Origin: Apricaphanius iberus | Taxonomy: Eukaryota; Chordata; Actinopteri; Cyprinodontiformes; Aphaniidae | Length of the DNA stretch: 64,000 nucleotides | Direction: 5' to 3' | Assembly (NCBI GenBank): GCA_028564705.1 | Contig: JAPXFQ010002718.1 | Span: 1,798,001 to 1,862,000 of the forward strand | Shown here: piece by piece, positions 23,101-37,500 of the stretch | How positions within the stretch are numbered: the first letter of the stretch is position 1 | How the letters are laid out: every line of letters starts with the position of its first letter | Notes under the pieces: generated by a model | The model's input: the letters and a program-made list of their open reading frames with translations, nothing else | Told to the model about the DNA's origin: nothing | The model's database searches: none | Program-made: the position numbers and the translations under genes

Positions 23101-25564
23101 CAAAAAAAAAATATCCAAAAGTTGCAACAGAAACCTCTTCAGCAGTCCCACTTGAAACATTTGATTACGCGCAATAGAGCTAGATATCGATTCAAATTAC
23201 AAGAATCGATTCGATTCCGAGAGACTTAGAATCAATTATCACGACCTGATCCAGTCTGTACCAATTTGACACTGGCATGGGTCAGTGCTAATAAAATGGT
23301 TTGGGTTTTTTTTTTTAGCCGTTACCTTAATTACATGACTGTAATTCTGTGAGGCAACACTATGTGGGGTAACAGTTCACCGTGGGAAAGTGCATTATCC
23401 CTTTTCAGACCTAAGCCATAAACTGCCTGTCTGCACATTTTTTTTACCTGTAAACAGGTCAAACAATGTTAAGAAATAAAATAGATGTTTGGATGTTGAA
23501 ATACATTTCTAGGAAATTTTATACGAACTGATTCAAAATCAAATTTTAGAATGTTTTTCTTTTAACTTTTTTCCCCTAACACAGCACTAACACACCAACA
23601 TGAGATGAACTGCTCATTTTTTTTTAAATGGGTTGTTCATGTGCAGTTCTCTGTTCAGCTTGGTCGGATATAATACTTATTCAAAAGTGGGGTTTTTAAA
23701 ATCAATTTTAGTAAGGATATGTTGTTGTAAAACTTAAAGGGAATAAAACATTTGAAGAAAAACAATAACAAAGACATTGTAAAAGAATAGGACCGGAATG
23801 TATCCATTTATTTATTTATTTTTTAAGCCCATCTACGACGGAGTATTAGGACCATTGTAAGCAAAATAAACATATTTTGGAGTAAATTTCCACCCAGAAG
23901 CTCAGAAATTCTAATATTAAAGTCACATATGTTCCAGAAAAACTCTCTGATGTCAAAAAGTAGCAAAATAACAATTACAATTGTACATATTTTCCAGAAA
24001 AAAACTCAGGCACAAAAGTTGTAAGATTTCCCGTTAAAAGACAGACATTTTGAGATTAATTTCAGATATTTTCTACGAACCTCCCGCCCCACCCCCCCAC
24101 CCCGATTTTACAATGTCAGAAATATCTTAGTTTACAGTAGATATCAAAAATGTATGCCTTTAATCATAGGCATTTTTTTTTTCCACAAATGTTCTTCTTT
24201 TCTATATCAGTTAATCTCAAAATTTCTGTCTTTTAACTTGTAATCTTACGATTTTTGTGACAGAGAATTTCCGAGTTTTTTTTCTCTGGAAAATGTGATT
24301 TTAATCTCTTTCTGTGTTTTTGTGGGTGGAAATTTACTCCCAAAATATTTTTATTTAGTTAGCAACTTAAAAAAGTCCAGCGCAATCCCTGCTTCAGACC
24401 GCATGACGTTGGAGCCATACGGTGGTGGGCTGATTGTTGAGGCTGTCCCAGTGATGGTGGAAGAGTTGTGATTCCTGGTAAAATAGAGATAAGAGCTTTC
24501 GGCTCTCAGCCGTACTTCTTCAGCGGCCCAGATAAGCACTCCATAGGTCAGAGGACAGGAACTCTCAGGCCTAATTGAAAACACGGGCGTAATTAAACAT
24601 TCCTACAAGGCACGGGTGGCTAATTATCCACTTAAACTAAAGGTTCCTCGTTGTGTGGACGGAACTCTCTGTGGTTGTGTCGACTCAACGTGTGTGTGTG
24701 TGTGTGTGTGTCATTTCCCCAGGCTGGTGTCCACCGTTCACGCCTTGATCGTGGGGCTCTTCTGCTTGTACATCCTGTGGTTCGACGACGCCGTCAACGC
24801 CGACCCCGTCTGGTAAGAGTCGCGCAGATTCGTCTGCCGGATGAATTGTAGAAGAGCAGCTAGCGTATAAACCCTCTCGGGAGGAGGGGGTGGGAAAAAG
24901 GGAAGCGCTTCTTTCGTTTTCACATATCAGGACAGTCGGAGCTGAAATGGAATGTCTTTTGCGCTGACTGCCTTCAGAATGAAAGGAGGAGGAGAGAGCA
25001 GATCCAACATGTCAGAGGAGTCTCCAGCGGGTTGTAGATTCAGTGGATTTGGTCTTTGATTCCTGTCTGTTTCTTCTCCTCTCTCCGCTGCCGCTGAGGG
25101 CTTCCTGCATCCCTGAATCCTGAAAAAGGGAATACAAATAACCCCCACTTTCTCCGCCATACTTTTTTTTCTTTTCTTAGAATCCTTACGACACTTCCTT
25201 CCTTCTTATTTCTTCTATAAATATTTCCAGCTGTTTCAATTCCACTTCCTCTTTCATAGCCTTGAAACAGCAGCCTACCTTCCTCATCCCCCCCTAGCGA
25301 GTAAAGACAGGGCCACCTTTCCTCTCCTCCTCCCAATAGATTTCTCTTTTTCCAGTCCCTCCACGATTGTTGCAGGCTAAAGAGCAAAAGTCGTAAGAGA
25401 AGTTTCAGTGTTTTTTATTTGTGATTTTCCTTTGTTCGTTGCCAAGTCACCTAAAAATTGCTCAAACAATATAACTGTTTTGATTTTTTTTTTTTGTAGT
25501 TGCCATCTAAACTGGCTTTTAAACCTGAGTGATGTCATTGAAGTTGAGCTGATTAAGGGTCAGT

Positions 25565-25595
<31 letters not shown>

Positions 25596-28500
25596 GTGAC
25601 TTACACGATAGAAAATAAAATAAAAAAACCCGTCAAAGTGTCCTAACTTTTCAATGAGCTGTTGGCTCCCGCGTGCATGGAGGACTGTGTCCCTACACCA
25701 ACTGGTTTGGGATGCGAATTTTAATTTGTCAAAATTATGTTTTGGGGAAGAAAAAATATTTTGTTTTTGTTTGACCATAATATTGCATAAGGAGAATCGT
25801 GGAGTTACAATAATCGGATTAAATTGCTAGATTTAAAAAAACTCTTTAGAAAAGCCTTCAGGCAGCATGATGCTGCCACCACCAAGTTATATGTGGAAGA
25901 TTATGAGCCTCCTGCTGATTGCTTTCCACTCAGTTTTGGTCTCATGTTCATTCCAACCCTTAATGGCTCGTGTCAAACTTGAAGCACTACTTCCTTTCAT
26001 TAATTTAACAATCTTGACACTTTTTCTTGTATTTTTTTTTTAATTAAATAGAAAAGTCCTCAGAAAGCACAAACCTCTGCCATGGCAGCTTCTGGGTTAT
26101 TTAGATTATTTCATGTCATTATTAGTTAAGTAGTTATTCCTGAAAATGTGTTTTTTTTTGCTTATGGAAGAGCAAGAAGAACAAATATCATCCTAACCCG
26201 CTTCTGCACCTGTAAAACGGCATAGAAGGAAACTCAAACACAGAGTGAAAGAGAGAAGCAAAACTACTACAACAATATCGTGATAACATAGCCAAACACT
26301 GTCAAATAAGAATCACCAAACCGCAATGCCTTTATAAGTGTATAAATACTAGCACAGCAACAGATCATTGTGTTGACAACACTATAATATATTTCTAGTG
26401 AGCCCAGCCCAAGAGAGTGTCGGAGAAGCTTTCACTTAAGTAAAAGTTAAAAGTAAAATGACTCATGTAAATGTAGGATGATTGGATAAATGTAACTAGT
26501 TACTACCCACCTCTGGTCATGACAACATAAAAAAATTATATACTACCAATACAAGTAAATTTGTTAAAATTATGGTTTTACTTCCATTCAGCCCACCTCT
26601 GCATTTGCCCTCAACTCTAAACACTTCTGCAAGGTATTGCATGGTAGTTTTTTTGTTTTTGTACTTGTTCTTCCTTCTCATTTTCTCACCTTATCATCTC
26701 CACCCACTAGAACCAACCCGAGCCACAGCTCGTCCATAACGGGTTCAAGGCTAACCCTCCTGGCCACTGCATGCAAAGCCCCAGTGGGTCTGATTGTGTG
26801 GCGGCATTAAGACGCGTCGAGCAGCGGAAGCAGTGCTGCTCTCTGCTATCAAAAAAGGCTTCAGAGGTCACACAGGCCCGCCTGTTAGACGCCTACATTG
26901 TTTTCAGCCGGGCTCCAAGAACCGCTAAAGCTCTTATCGGAATCAGAGGAACACGCTGCGCCCCTGCAGCCTCGCCTCGGCTGCGTTGCTTGATTAGCTT
27001 ATCTGTACTTGAACTCTGTATGTGTGTGTGACCCTTTGTAGATGATGAAGTTGAACTTTCCGGGTTAAAGACGCGTCTAAGACCGTTCTATACTCATCTG
27101 AACTTTACTTGCTGGTGTTCACTTCAGTGAGGATAAGAAGGGTTTGCAAATAGTGAAGGTTTCGGGGAATTTTTAAAAAGCTTTTAAAAGCTGCAGAGAT
27201 ATTTAAATGTCTTCATTGTGAGCAAAGTGGAACCAAAGTCTCCACAAAGTTGCCAAAAAAATATATAAACCTACTGATTTTTGGGTGCAGTATTTGTAAG
27301 TAATACTCTGACTGGATGAAACCGATCTGTCTGGTGGTGTGATTTATTTTATAGGGAGTCCCTCGGTTTATAAAATTGTGCGTACCTTTTTAAATTGCTG
27401 TCGATGCGGAACATTTCAAACTTTAATTAATCAATTCAATAGCGAATCATCACATCACTCTATGATTCAAAAAAGTCCTCTAAACTTCACTGTCAGAAGG
27501 ATTTTACATCACAGATCTGTAATGTATGGAATTCATCAGAAAATTATATTTATTTTAAGGATTTTAAAACTGGTGCTCGTTTTTGAGGGGGGCACAAATG
27601 AATTTTTTATAAAGCCAAATTGGGGGAGGAATTGACAAAAAAATAAGCATTTAAATCATCGTAGTTGAAATCAAATTGAAATCGTGAGGCACCTGAAATA
27701 ACACGAATCTGACCGCGTTCCGCACCATGTTGGTCAGTGAACACGGCTTTTACCCAACCCTCCCTATCCCCTCGAAAGGGAAGCTGTATTTCATCAATTC
27801 TTCATGTATTACAATAGGAATATGAGTTAACTGTGCATTTGATTAACTGGAGCTGAAACACGCTGATGTGTTTATAGAAAAGTCTTTGGACTCCGTGGCG
27901 GCTGCAGCCCAATCAGTTCATTGCAGTTCAGGTTGGTTTGGCCCCGTGTAAGTGCAGGAGTAAGGCGATACAGCAGATTGGTTAACACAAGGAGCTCAGG
28001 GTTGAAATGGGCATTAATGGGACGCAGGGAAGAGAGGGAAAGCTGAATGGTTCAATACAGTGGGGGATAAAGGTATATAGTGGGCTACCAATTGTCCAAG
28101 TTATCCCAACTAAAAGGATGAGAGAGGCCTGTCATTTTCATGAAAGTTATAGTTCAACTATGAGAGACAAAATGAGAAAAATCCCACGGTTTGATTCTTC
28201 AAGATTTTATCTGGAAATAATGGTGGAAAATAAGTATTTTTTCAATAAAAGTTTATCTGGATACCCTTTGTTGGCAATGGTAGAGGTCAAACGTTTTCTG
28301 TAAGTCCTCATAAGGTTTTCACACACCATAGCTGATATTTTGGCCCATTTCTCTAGATCAGTGATGTTTTGGGGCTGTCCCTAGGCAACACGCACTTTCA
28401 ACTCCCTCCAAAGATTTTCTATGGATTGAGATCTGGACACCGGCTAGGCCACACCAGGACCTTGGAATGCTTCTTACGAAGCTCATCCTTCAGTGACTAT

Positions 28501-31500
28501 CCCGCCCCTGCAAACGAACCAACAGAATTCAACTAGCAGCTTTCTGGAAACAAACCATAGACATAGCATTAGGACATTTGAATATATTAGACTCTGAATG
28601 GTTATACAAAAAAATCTTATTTTAAATGTTCAGTTTTACATTTATGCCACGAGGAAAAACAGTTAATCATCTATTTATTCACTAGGTAGTCATCCATCAC
28701 CGAATTCTGGTTTCCCTCACATTTTTTTTCACTATATTTATATTTCAGTATTTTTGCAAGAGTCGTACTTGCAGTCCGGTTTATTTCAATATTCCTACAT
28801 TTCTGCAACAACACAGTTCAAAGTGCTTTACATGATATTTGGCTTAATTCATGCATGTCTGAGTAATCCTCCTGAATTCTGCCCTCTGAGCAGCTGCCCC
28901 TCCCTCTCCAAGAAATCGAGTGCTTAACTAGTGACATCACTGATTGAAAGTTGAGTGCTAGAAGTGTCTGCACCGCCCCTGCAGGCAGAGCGGCTTACCC
29001 CTGGTAGGTTTTCAAAGACACCCTCCTCCTTCTCACAGCTCATGGCTGCTTCGGTTTTTCGCAGCTTAAAATACTTTTTTTGTTGGATTTTTTACTTTCT
29101 CTGAAAGTTGAAAACGCCCGTTTGGCTCCATGTATTACAGGATTTTATTGTACATTCCTAAAGAACAGCAGCTGGATCAAAGAACAAAGACGCCTGATGG
29201 ACAGAGAAATAAGTGGCTACATGCTAATATGGGTTAGACATTTATCAAGCTGCTTATGTGATCTTATAACAGCATTGTGTGGTTAATTAATTGATCTGTA
29301 GCATCTCAGAATGTTCAGTAAACGGGTGCAAACAACACCCACAGCTTTTTTATATACTGGGCTGGAAAGATTTGCTTAGTGGACACAGCTTTGTTGGTTT
29401 AGGCTCTGTCTAAAGCCTGGAGATTTAGCAAATGAAATGTGTTTCATTTAGTCAGTTTTTTACAAATGTTGGTTTGGGCTCTGTCTAAAGCCTGGAGATT
29501 TAGCAAATGAAATGGGTTTCATTTAGTCAGTTTTTTACAAAAAATCAAATGAACCAAACATCTGAGCCCTTAATATAACAGAGTTTCATTGTGGTGCGTC
29601 GTGATTTTCAAATTCTTATAAGAATACTGTTTGAGATTAAGCTTAGCACTGTTTGTTTCAGTGTGATCTCCTCCAGGCTCTGAAGCGCAGCAGAGCGGGG
29701 GGCGTAGCGTAGTTTTGGGCTACAGGAGGCGGGTTTATAGAGAAGTAAAAGTTAAATTTCAGGACAAATTAATACTGTATAACACCAACGGTAACATTTG
29801 ATCAAAAATACGTCTATCCCAGAAGTTGAAAGCTATAAAGTAGCATGATACAGCCCCTTTTAAAGTGGTAAATAAAGTCAACAAACATTATATTCCAGTG
29901 GCAAAATTAAGAAAAGTATGAAAAAGTTGTGAACAGATGGTTTACTAGCCCCTCTCTCTAGATTAATAAGTGGGCTTTTGTGATTTGACACTAAGCTCCA
30001 GGGCTGATCCTGTAAACTGAAAGAAAATGAATAAAATAGAAAATTCACTTGTAAATGAATACATAAATAAATGTGTGAATACAATTCCTAAATAAACATA
30101 TATGGGGGAAATTTTTTTTTTCTTCAGGTTTATACATTTCCAATTTTATTTCATTTCCATATCCATTATTTTCATTTTATTCAATTTCAGCTGGATTAGT
30201 CTGCCATAACAGTGGAGGTCAACTCAGTTTAGGCCAAGGTCTGTAATTGGTCGTGGAGTCATTGCCATGCCTGCACAGGACAACTGAGCGTGTGTGTCGT
30301 GGGGTCCGGTTACGAGAACTCGCCGGCCGGCCACGTGCTGCTACACGACACCTGTGACTGATACCACGATCGCACCTAAACCCAAGCAGAGAGCTCATTG
30401 TCACCGGGAGCGGACAGAGCAGCAGATCAGCGTTTATTCAGAGGAAAGGGAACGCCCCTCCTCACCCCAAACTGTTCCTTCTGTTCGGCTCCTCACACAA
30501 TGAGATGAATTGAGATGCGGCACGTCTGCCTTGAATCACCAATCAGCACAAATAATAATTGTTTTGCTAATCATTCTGCAGGTTTGTACTGTACGTTCTT
30601 GTCGAGTAGTAGATCTGACCTCTAATAAAGCCGCCCAGAAGAGTGATCTCCCCCCCCCCCACCCCCCTCCTCCTCCTCCTCCTCCTCCTCACAGTTTGTT
30701 AACATTGATTGTACCAATGTCCCAGTTGTGTCTCTTTACTCTCTGTTTGCTTTTCCACAGGGGTGACCCTAATCTGGTCAAACTAAACGTAGCCATAACC
30801 TGTGGTTACCTCCTTTATGGTAAGCCGTCTCTTCCACCTCTGTTGATCATTCACTCCTGCACACAACCCAACAAGACGTGGCGCTCATTGTTTAGTTCGT
30901 TTCCTTATCAAAACTTTAGCAAGAGTCCCTGTTGTAGCACGTGTAGCTCCGTCACCTTTTCAGTCACGTTGCAAACAGAAAACATGATGGATTCTACGAA
31001 TGTAACAGAGCAGCACAAAGTAGTGCTGGACTGGGAAACGGAAGGAGAATGATTCATGACATTTTGTACATTTTAAGTAAATCAAAGTATTATAAGGTTC
31101 TTTGTGTTTATATTCAGTCATTACCTGATCTACCCAAATAAAATCTAGTCCAACCAAATTAGTTGGTTATTTCATAAGAAGGGTTAATCTGTGTGTGTGT
31201 GTGTGTGTGTGTCTGTAACTCTAATTCTAGGGCTTTTTAAAATTATTTTTGTAATGGATTAATCTAGCACTTTATCGATCAATTTGATAATTTTTTTTAA
31301 ACAACCAAAACAAATCATGCATAACTAAATTTTTGTGGCTGTAAAATGATCAAGCATTTGCCTTTTATCTCTAAAAAAAAACACAAAAGCTCCAACATTT
31401 GGCATCAAAACTAAGCCCATTTACAATATTAATATATTTATGTCGCAAAATAACAGTCAACAGCAATAATGTAAGTCAACAAACTAAACTGTCTATTCAC

Positions 31501-34500
31501 TTTTTTATGAAAAAGCTTTTGTGAAAAGTTGCAATGTTTTTATTTAATTTAAATTTTTCGTCAATCACTTAAATTGTTTGAAAAGCGAGCTTGAGACGAC
31601 ATTGTGACATAAAACTTAGCAAAACAAAATTACTTTAATGACTATTATTTTGGTGCTACAGTCCCATCCTGGGCCCTTTTTAGCCCCTCTTTATTCACCT
31701 CCTGGATACGCCCCTGCTCAGCAGCACTGAACGTTTAGGGATATACTTACTTATTAATCATTCTGAACACTCATAGGAGTCTGTTGATTTTGACAGGGTA
31801 ACTTTGATGATGGAGCACTTTTTCTGCCGTTTATGGACATCTTTATTGTCCGCCATCGTGCCAACTAAATTCAAAATGTATCATGAGCTAGTGGTGTGGT
31901 TCGCATAGGTGTGTCCAAAAACAGCGGTCCGTGTTGAACAAGATCTCTGCGCTATAATGTACGTCATAGGAATTTAACGAAGCAGAGTTTTTGCCTCAAG
32001 CAATTTTTGGAATCGAGTAATTCAACAAATGGTTTCAGCCCTACAATATTCACACAGTTTTCAATTGGTTTTTTTTTTATTTTTACCAGCAGTATTTTTA
32101 TTAGTTCAATTTTTAGCTTGTTGGTTGAAAAAAAATTAATAAAAATCAAGTGATTCTTGCAAAATGCTGCAAGTCTGATGAAAACACATGGCCTAAATCG
32201 GTGAATTATAAATTTCAATATGAAAAAGAAAGGTTCCTGAAATCCAGAAGCTGCATTGTTCCGAAGAGTTTCCATTTTAAGACAGAAAGCTTCTATCTCA
32301 GCATTTTAAAAACAGCTGTAATGCTCTATTTGTGAAAGTAAATCTATTGGGCTCGGCTATCCGACAACTATTCTGGCTGCTACACTGCCAGATAGGACAT
32401 GTAATGAATCGATAAATAACATATAGGGTGCGGGCACACTAAATCCTACCAAGGGCCGCAAATGGTCCCTGTGCCGCACTTTGGATACCCCCTGGAGTAG
32501 CTGGAAAGACAGATAGAGCAAAATCCAGGGAGATCCTGGAGGGTAAACACCTATTGGAGGATGTGAACGTTTTGAGACTTTTAGCCCGACAACAACTCGA
32601 CAGTCACCCAAAGCCGCCATAGAAGGATTTTAGATTGTAATCTAAGAATTTAAAGCAAATCCTCAAAATGTATTCATCAATCTGACTGAGCCTCCGTTGT
32701 TTTTGTTTATTTTTTTTTTTGCAAAGAAAAATAAGCTAAAATGTCTGTAACGGAACAAATCAGGTAGACCTCAAACAACCTGCAACTGTAAGTGCACAGG
32801 AAGAAGCAGCTGTGTTTCTATGGCGATTGTAAAGTAGACCATCTATTTCTATTTAGCATCATCCTCCTTCCGTCTGATTGCTTCTTTTTTTTACTTACCT
32901 GAATTCCGAATGATATCCATTTAAGTTTGTGGTTGCAATGTGACATGGCCAACTGTGCTTCATACCCTTATTGTGCCCAGAGAAGCCTTACTTGGTTGGG
33001 GATTAAATGCAAGTTGACAACTCCAACATGCATTCAGCTGTTTATGCTGTAGTACGTTAAAAAAGACATTTAAAAAAAGCTCAACTGAATTTCTACCTAT
33101 ATTTAAATATGCTATTGACCTCCATGCCTTCACCTCTCCTCCTCAGATCTTGTCCTGCTAGCATCCAACTGGAGCACAATGGGGGACAGCTTTTTTGTCT
33201 GCCACCACTTGGCGGCGCTGTATGCCTACGGATACGTGTTGGTGAGTATCTCTTTCCTCACGAGGAGAAATGTGGATTAAAAAGTTTCTGTGTTGGTTTC
33301 TATTTTTCTTTTCTTTTTTCCTCTCCAACTAATGGATCCATCTGGTTTTTGCAGACGCGTGGAGTGCTTCCCTATTTCGCCAATTTCCGCCTCATTTCAG
33401 AGCTGTCCACGCCATTTGTGAACCAAAGGTGAGACGGCCATACATTAGGAAAAATTCCCTTCATCTCCGAAGCGGAAGCATTCACGCCCCATGAGATGTT
33501 CCAAATGTTGTCATGTTAAAACCATTAAAAATTTAATGTTAAAAGTTTAATACATTATATTAGAATTTGATGTGTGTATAACTGTAGTTTTATTCGCAGC
33601 GGTCCATAGATGGATACTTTATTTATCTACAAGAAAGGGGAAATTCCATTTGTCTAGTGCTCGTATATATATAAATACATCTTAAATTGGTGAAAAATAA
33701 TAAGAGAAATATAATAATAAAATTATTTAGAAAATATCAAAGGGTATTCACAGCCGCCCATGAATAGTTAAAATCCCACAGGAAACTAACCCTAACCCTC
33801 CCACAGGAAAACAGAGGGCATATTAATGCTAACATTATGTACTGACTGGGAAAGAATAAAAAATAAAAGTGTTTAATTGTTTTTGGCCCAACACTGCTAC
33901 CTCTCAGCAACCAAACAATTTTTTTTTTAGCAGTAATATCTCTTTAAATTTGATCAGATTTTAGCTGTTTTGCAGCCACAGCCAAATTAAGCTATTTGCA
34001 ACTTTCTGTTATAAACATGCAAAGTATTGTAAAATGACATTCATTGCTATCCAAATACAAAGCTTTTATCCTTGTAGCCATAATTTTCTGGAAACTCATC
34101 ACAACAATATATAATCAAGCTAACCTCATGTCAGATACAACCACCACTAACTGTGGATCATCACTAACCTTTGTAAAAAAATACATTGGATGATCATATG
34201 AATATGCCGCTTCATTCATTGATGCCGAATTACAGCTGCTCCAGCAATCACTGGAGTTTGCCTGCATACTTCGCAGTTTGACACCAGAAGCATTGCGGTG
34301 CGACTCCATGACTAGTGTTGCCAGAATTGATCTTTTCCCCCATTTTAACCACCATGGCATTAGTCGGGCTTTTGTCAGGAATGCTTGAATGAAATCTGGC
34401 ATCACTAGAAAAAAAATGAAATGCGACAGAGCGCCGTGAATGCATCATTTCCTTTAGTGCTAGTAGGTTTATTTCGCTGTGGTTGTGGCTCCAACCCCCC

Positions 34501-37500
34501 GCACGAATCCATACCTGGTAACTCATATTAATGTTGGTGCTTGCAGGTCAGGAGTGTTTCGGCTATAGGATATCTATGGTTTCGGTGGCATGTTGTTTAA
34601 GGGTATTATGGGATAGCCTACATCACGTGTCAAACTCAAGGCCCGCGGGCCAAATCCGGCCCGCCCAGGCCTTTTATGTAGCCCTCTAAACTCTAGAGAA
34701 CCATATAAATAAAACACATAAATTCTATATATGTGCACCTAAATACTATTTTTTTCCGTCAAATCAGTGTTTGATTGATTAGTCCCAAATCACATCACTG
34801 TGAAAAGATGTTCAGTATTATTTAATTTTAGGAGATACTTGTTGAAACATATATTTATTCATATTTTAAGGGTTTGTTAAAAAGTTTTATAGATACTTTC
34901 GGCCACAACCGGCCCTTTAAGGACGTTCATGATCTTGATGTGGCCCAAAACGTAAATGAGTTTGACACCCTTGGTCTACATAATGCGGAGACATACATTT
35001 CCCTAAATTTATATGTTCATCTTTCAGGTGAAAAGTGTAAAACACACACAAGTATTCCAATGATATTACAAAAGTAGCTGTATTCTGAATACCATGTTTA
35101 AAAATAGTAATTGTAACGGAATACTAATTACTCATAATTAGTATTCTCAATACGTACCGCCGGTACGTGTATTCCGTTACTCCCCGACACTGGATACATA
35201 TGACATATGATATTAGTCACCCACTCGAAGGTAATTTAAACAGATGAGTTTTTAGGTTAGATTTAAAGCAGCTCAGTGTCTGAGCCGCTTTGCAGTCATC
35301 AGGAAGTTTGTTCCAGATAAGAGGAGCATAGAAACTGAAAGCTGCTTCTCTGTGTTTGTTTCTGATTCTAGGGTTGATTACTAAACTAGAGTTGGAGGAC
35401 CTGAGTGGTCTGGTTGGTTCCTATAGAGACAGCAGATTTCAATTCAATTCAGTTTATTTATATAGCGCCATTTCACAACAGATGTCATCTTAAGGCACTT
35501 TACAAAAAGAGTTATTACAATACAATGTTTAGTGTAGAAATTACAGAACCACAGAAGATTGCGTCGTGGAATTCTCAGCAATCCCTCATACTGAGCAAGC
35601 ATGCAGCGACAGTGGGAAGGAAAAACTCCCTTTTAACAGGAAGAAACCTCCGGCAGAACCAGGCTCAGCACAAGCGGTTATCTGCCGCGACCGTCTGTGG
35701 CTTGGAGAATACACAACAGAGACACAGAAAGAGCAACAGAACCGATGCACAAGTTTGTTGCAGGACGTGGAGAATTTTCCGTCACTGCAATGCCATCTTA
35801 GTCAGGGTCGTCAAGCAGGGCTAATCCGGAGCACCTACTATAATAGAAAACAGGTTAGTGCTTGAATTGACAGCACATCATGCAGTTGGGGAGAAGTAGG
35901 AGAGAAAGTAGGAACAGACCCTAATAATGTCCTCCAACAGCCTAGCCTAAAGCAGCATAGCTACTAACATTAACCTGTCTCCTAGCTACTAGGAGACCTG
36001 GCTACCAACACTCTGTCTGAGTCCTCCTGACCCGTGGACGGTGTAGGGCCGGTAACGGCCCCCGTCATGCCGGGGTCTTCTCGGAGTCGGGTTGTTTGAG
36101 AATGCAGCCCAAAGTGGGTGGTAAACTCCATCTAAGGCTAAATACCGGCACGAGACCGATAGTCGACAACTATCTTAAGGAAAAATAGACAGAACTGAGA
36201 GGACAGAGTTGAAGAGGGCGAGAAACGTTTAAGAGATAAACGGGTGGGGTCCGCACAGTCTGCCCGGGGGATTCAACCCGGCAGGTAATGGGCGGCCGCA
36301 CTGTGCGGGAGGATCCCCTTGAGGGACCTCTCTCCGGCGCTGGCTGGCCCCTGTGGGGCACATTTCTTCCGCGGCGGTAAGCCGCGACCGGCTCCGGATC
36401 TTTACCTGGCTTACATTAATCTATCTCTACCTAGCTACTCTACCTCTTCCTATCTCTTCCTAACTTTTGACACTCTGCCTGACTACTAACATTAACCTGT
36501 CTCTTCCTATCTACCTGTCTGACCTGACTCTAACTACCTATAAACATATCTCTAACTGTAAGCTTTGTCAAAGAGGAAAGTTTTTAGCCTAGTTTTAAAG
36601 ATAGACAAATTGTCTGCTTCACGAACCAACCCTGGGAGCCGGTTCCATAGGAGGGGAGCCTGATAGCTGAAAGATCTGCCACCCATTCTACTTTTAGAAA
36701 TCCTAGGAACTACCAGTAAACCTGCAGTCTGAGAGCGAAGGTCTCTGTTAGGAACATATGGAACAATCAGGTCTCTTATGTATGATGGAGCTAGATTATT
36801 AAGGGCTTTATATGTCAGAAGGAGGATCTTGAATTCTATTCTAGATTTTACTGGGAGCCAGTGAAGAGAAGCTAAAACAGGGGAAATGTGATCTCTTCTT
36901 TTAATATTCATCAGAATCCTAGCAGCAGCATTTTGAACTAACTGAAGACTTTTAATTGTATTCTGTGGACTACCTGATAATAGACAGTTACAGTAATCCA
37001 GCCTTGAAGTAACAAAGGCATGGACTAGTTTTTCAGCATCATTCCTGGACAGGATGGTTCTAATTTTTGCAATATTCCTAAGGTGAAAAAAGGAAATCCT
37101 ACAGACTTCTTTAATGTGAGTTCTAAATGACATATCTTGGTCAAAAATGACACCGAGGTTTTTTGCTTTATTACTGGAGGCTAATTTAATGCCGTCCAGG
37201 TGAAGGGGCTGACTAAGTAGTTTCTTTTTCAGAGCTTCTGGTCCAAAGACGACAACTTCTGTTTTATCAGAATTTAGAAGCAAGAAGTTTAGAGTCATCC
37301 AAGTTTTTATGTCTTCCAGACATGCCTGTAGTCTACCTAACTGATTGGATTCATCAGGATTTATGGATAGATATAGCTGTGTATCATCTGCGTAACTATG
37401 GAATTTTATCCCATGCTGCCTAATTATTTTACCAATAGGAAGCATATATATAGTAAAGAGAATCGGCCCAAGCACTGAACCCTGTGGTACTCCGCAAGTA

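Noticed and set aside
30240..30504. Balanced-composition region with two open frames, considered as an extra tlcd4 exon
   Set aside because: Exons 3 and 4 join in frame with a conserved protein sequence and no residues missing, so no exon is needed between them.
30510..31052. 180-residue frame reading through tlcd4 exon 4
   Set aside because: It includes intron sequence on both sides of a real 59-bp exon; the proline run comes from the TCC microsatellite.
33780..33805. Telomere-like CTAACCCTAACCC run
   Set aside because: Only about two units, inside an intron; consistent with chance.
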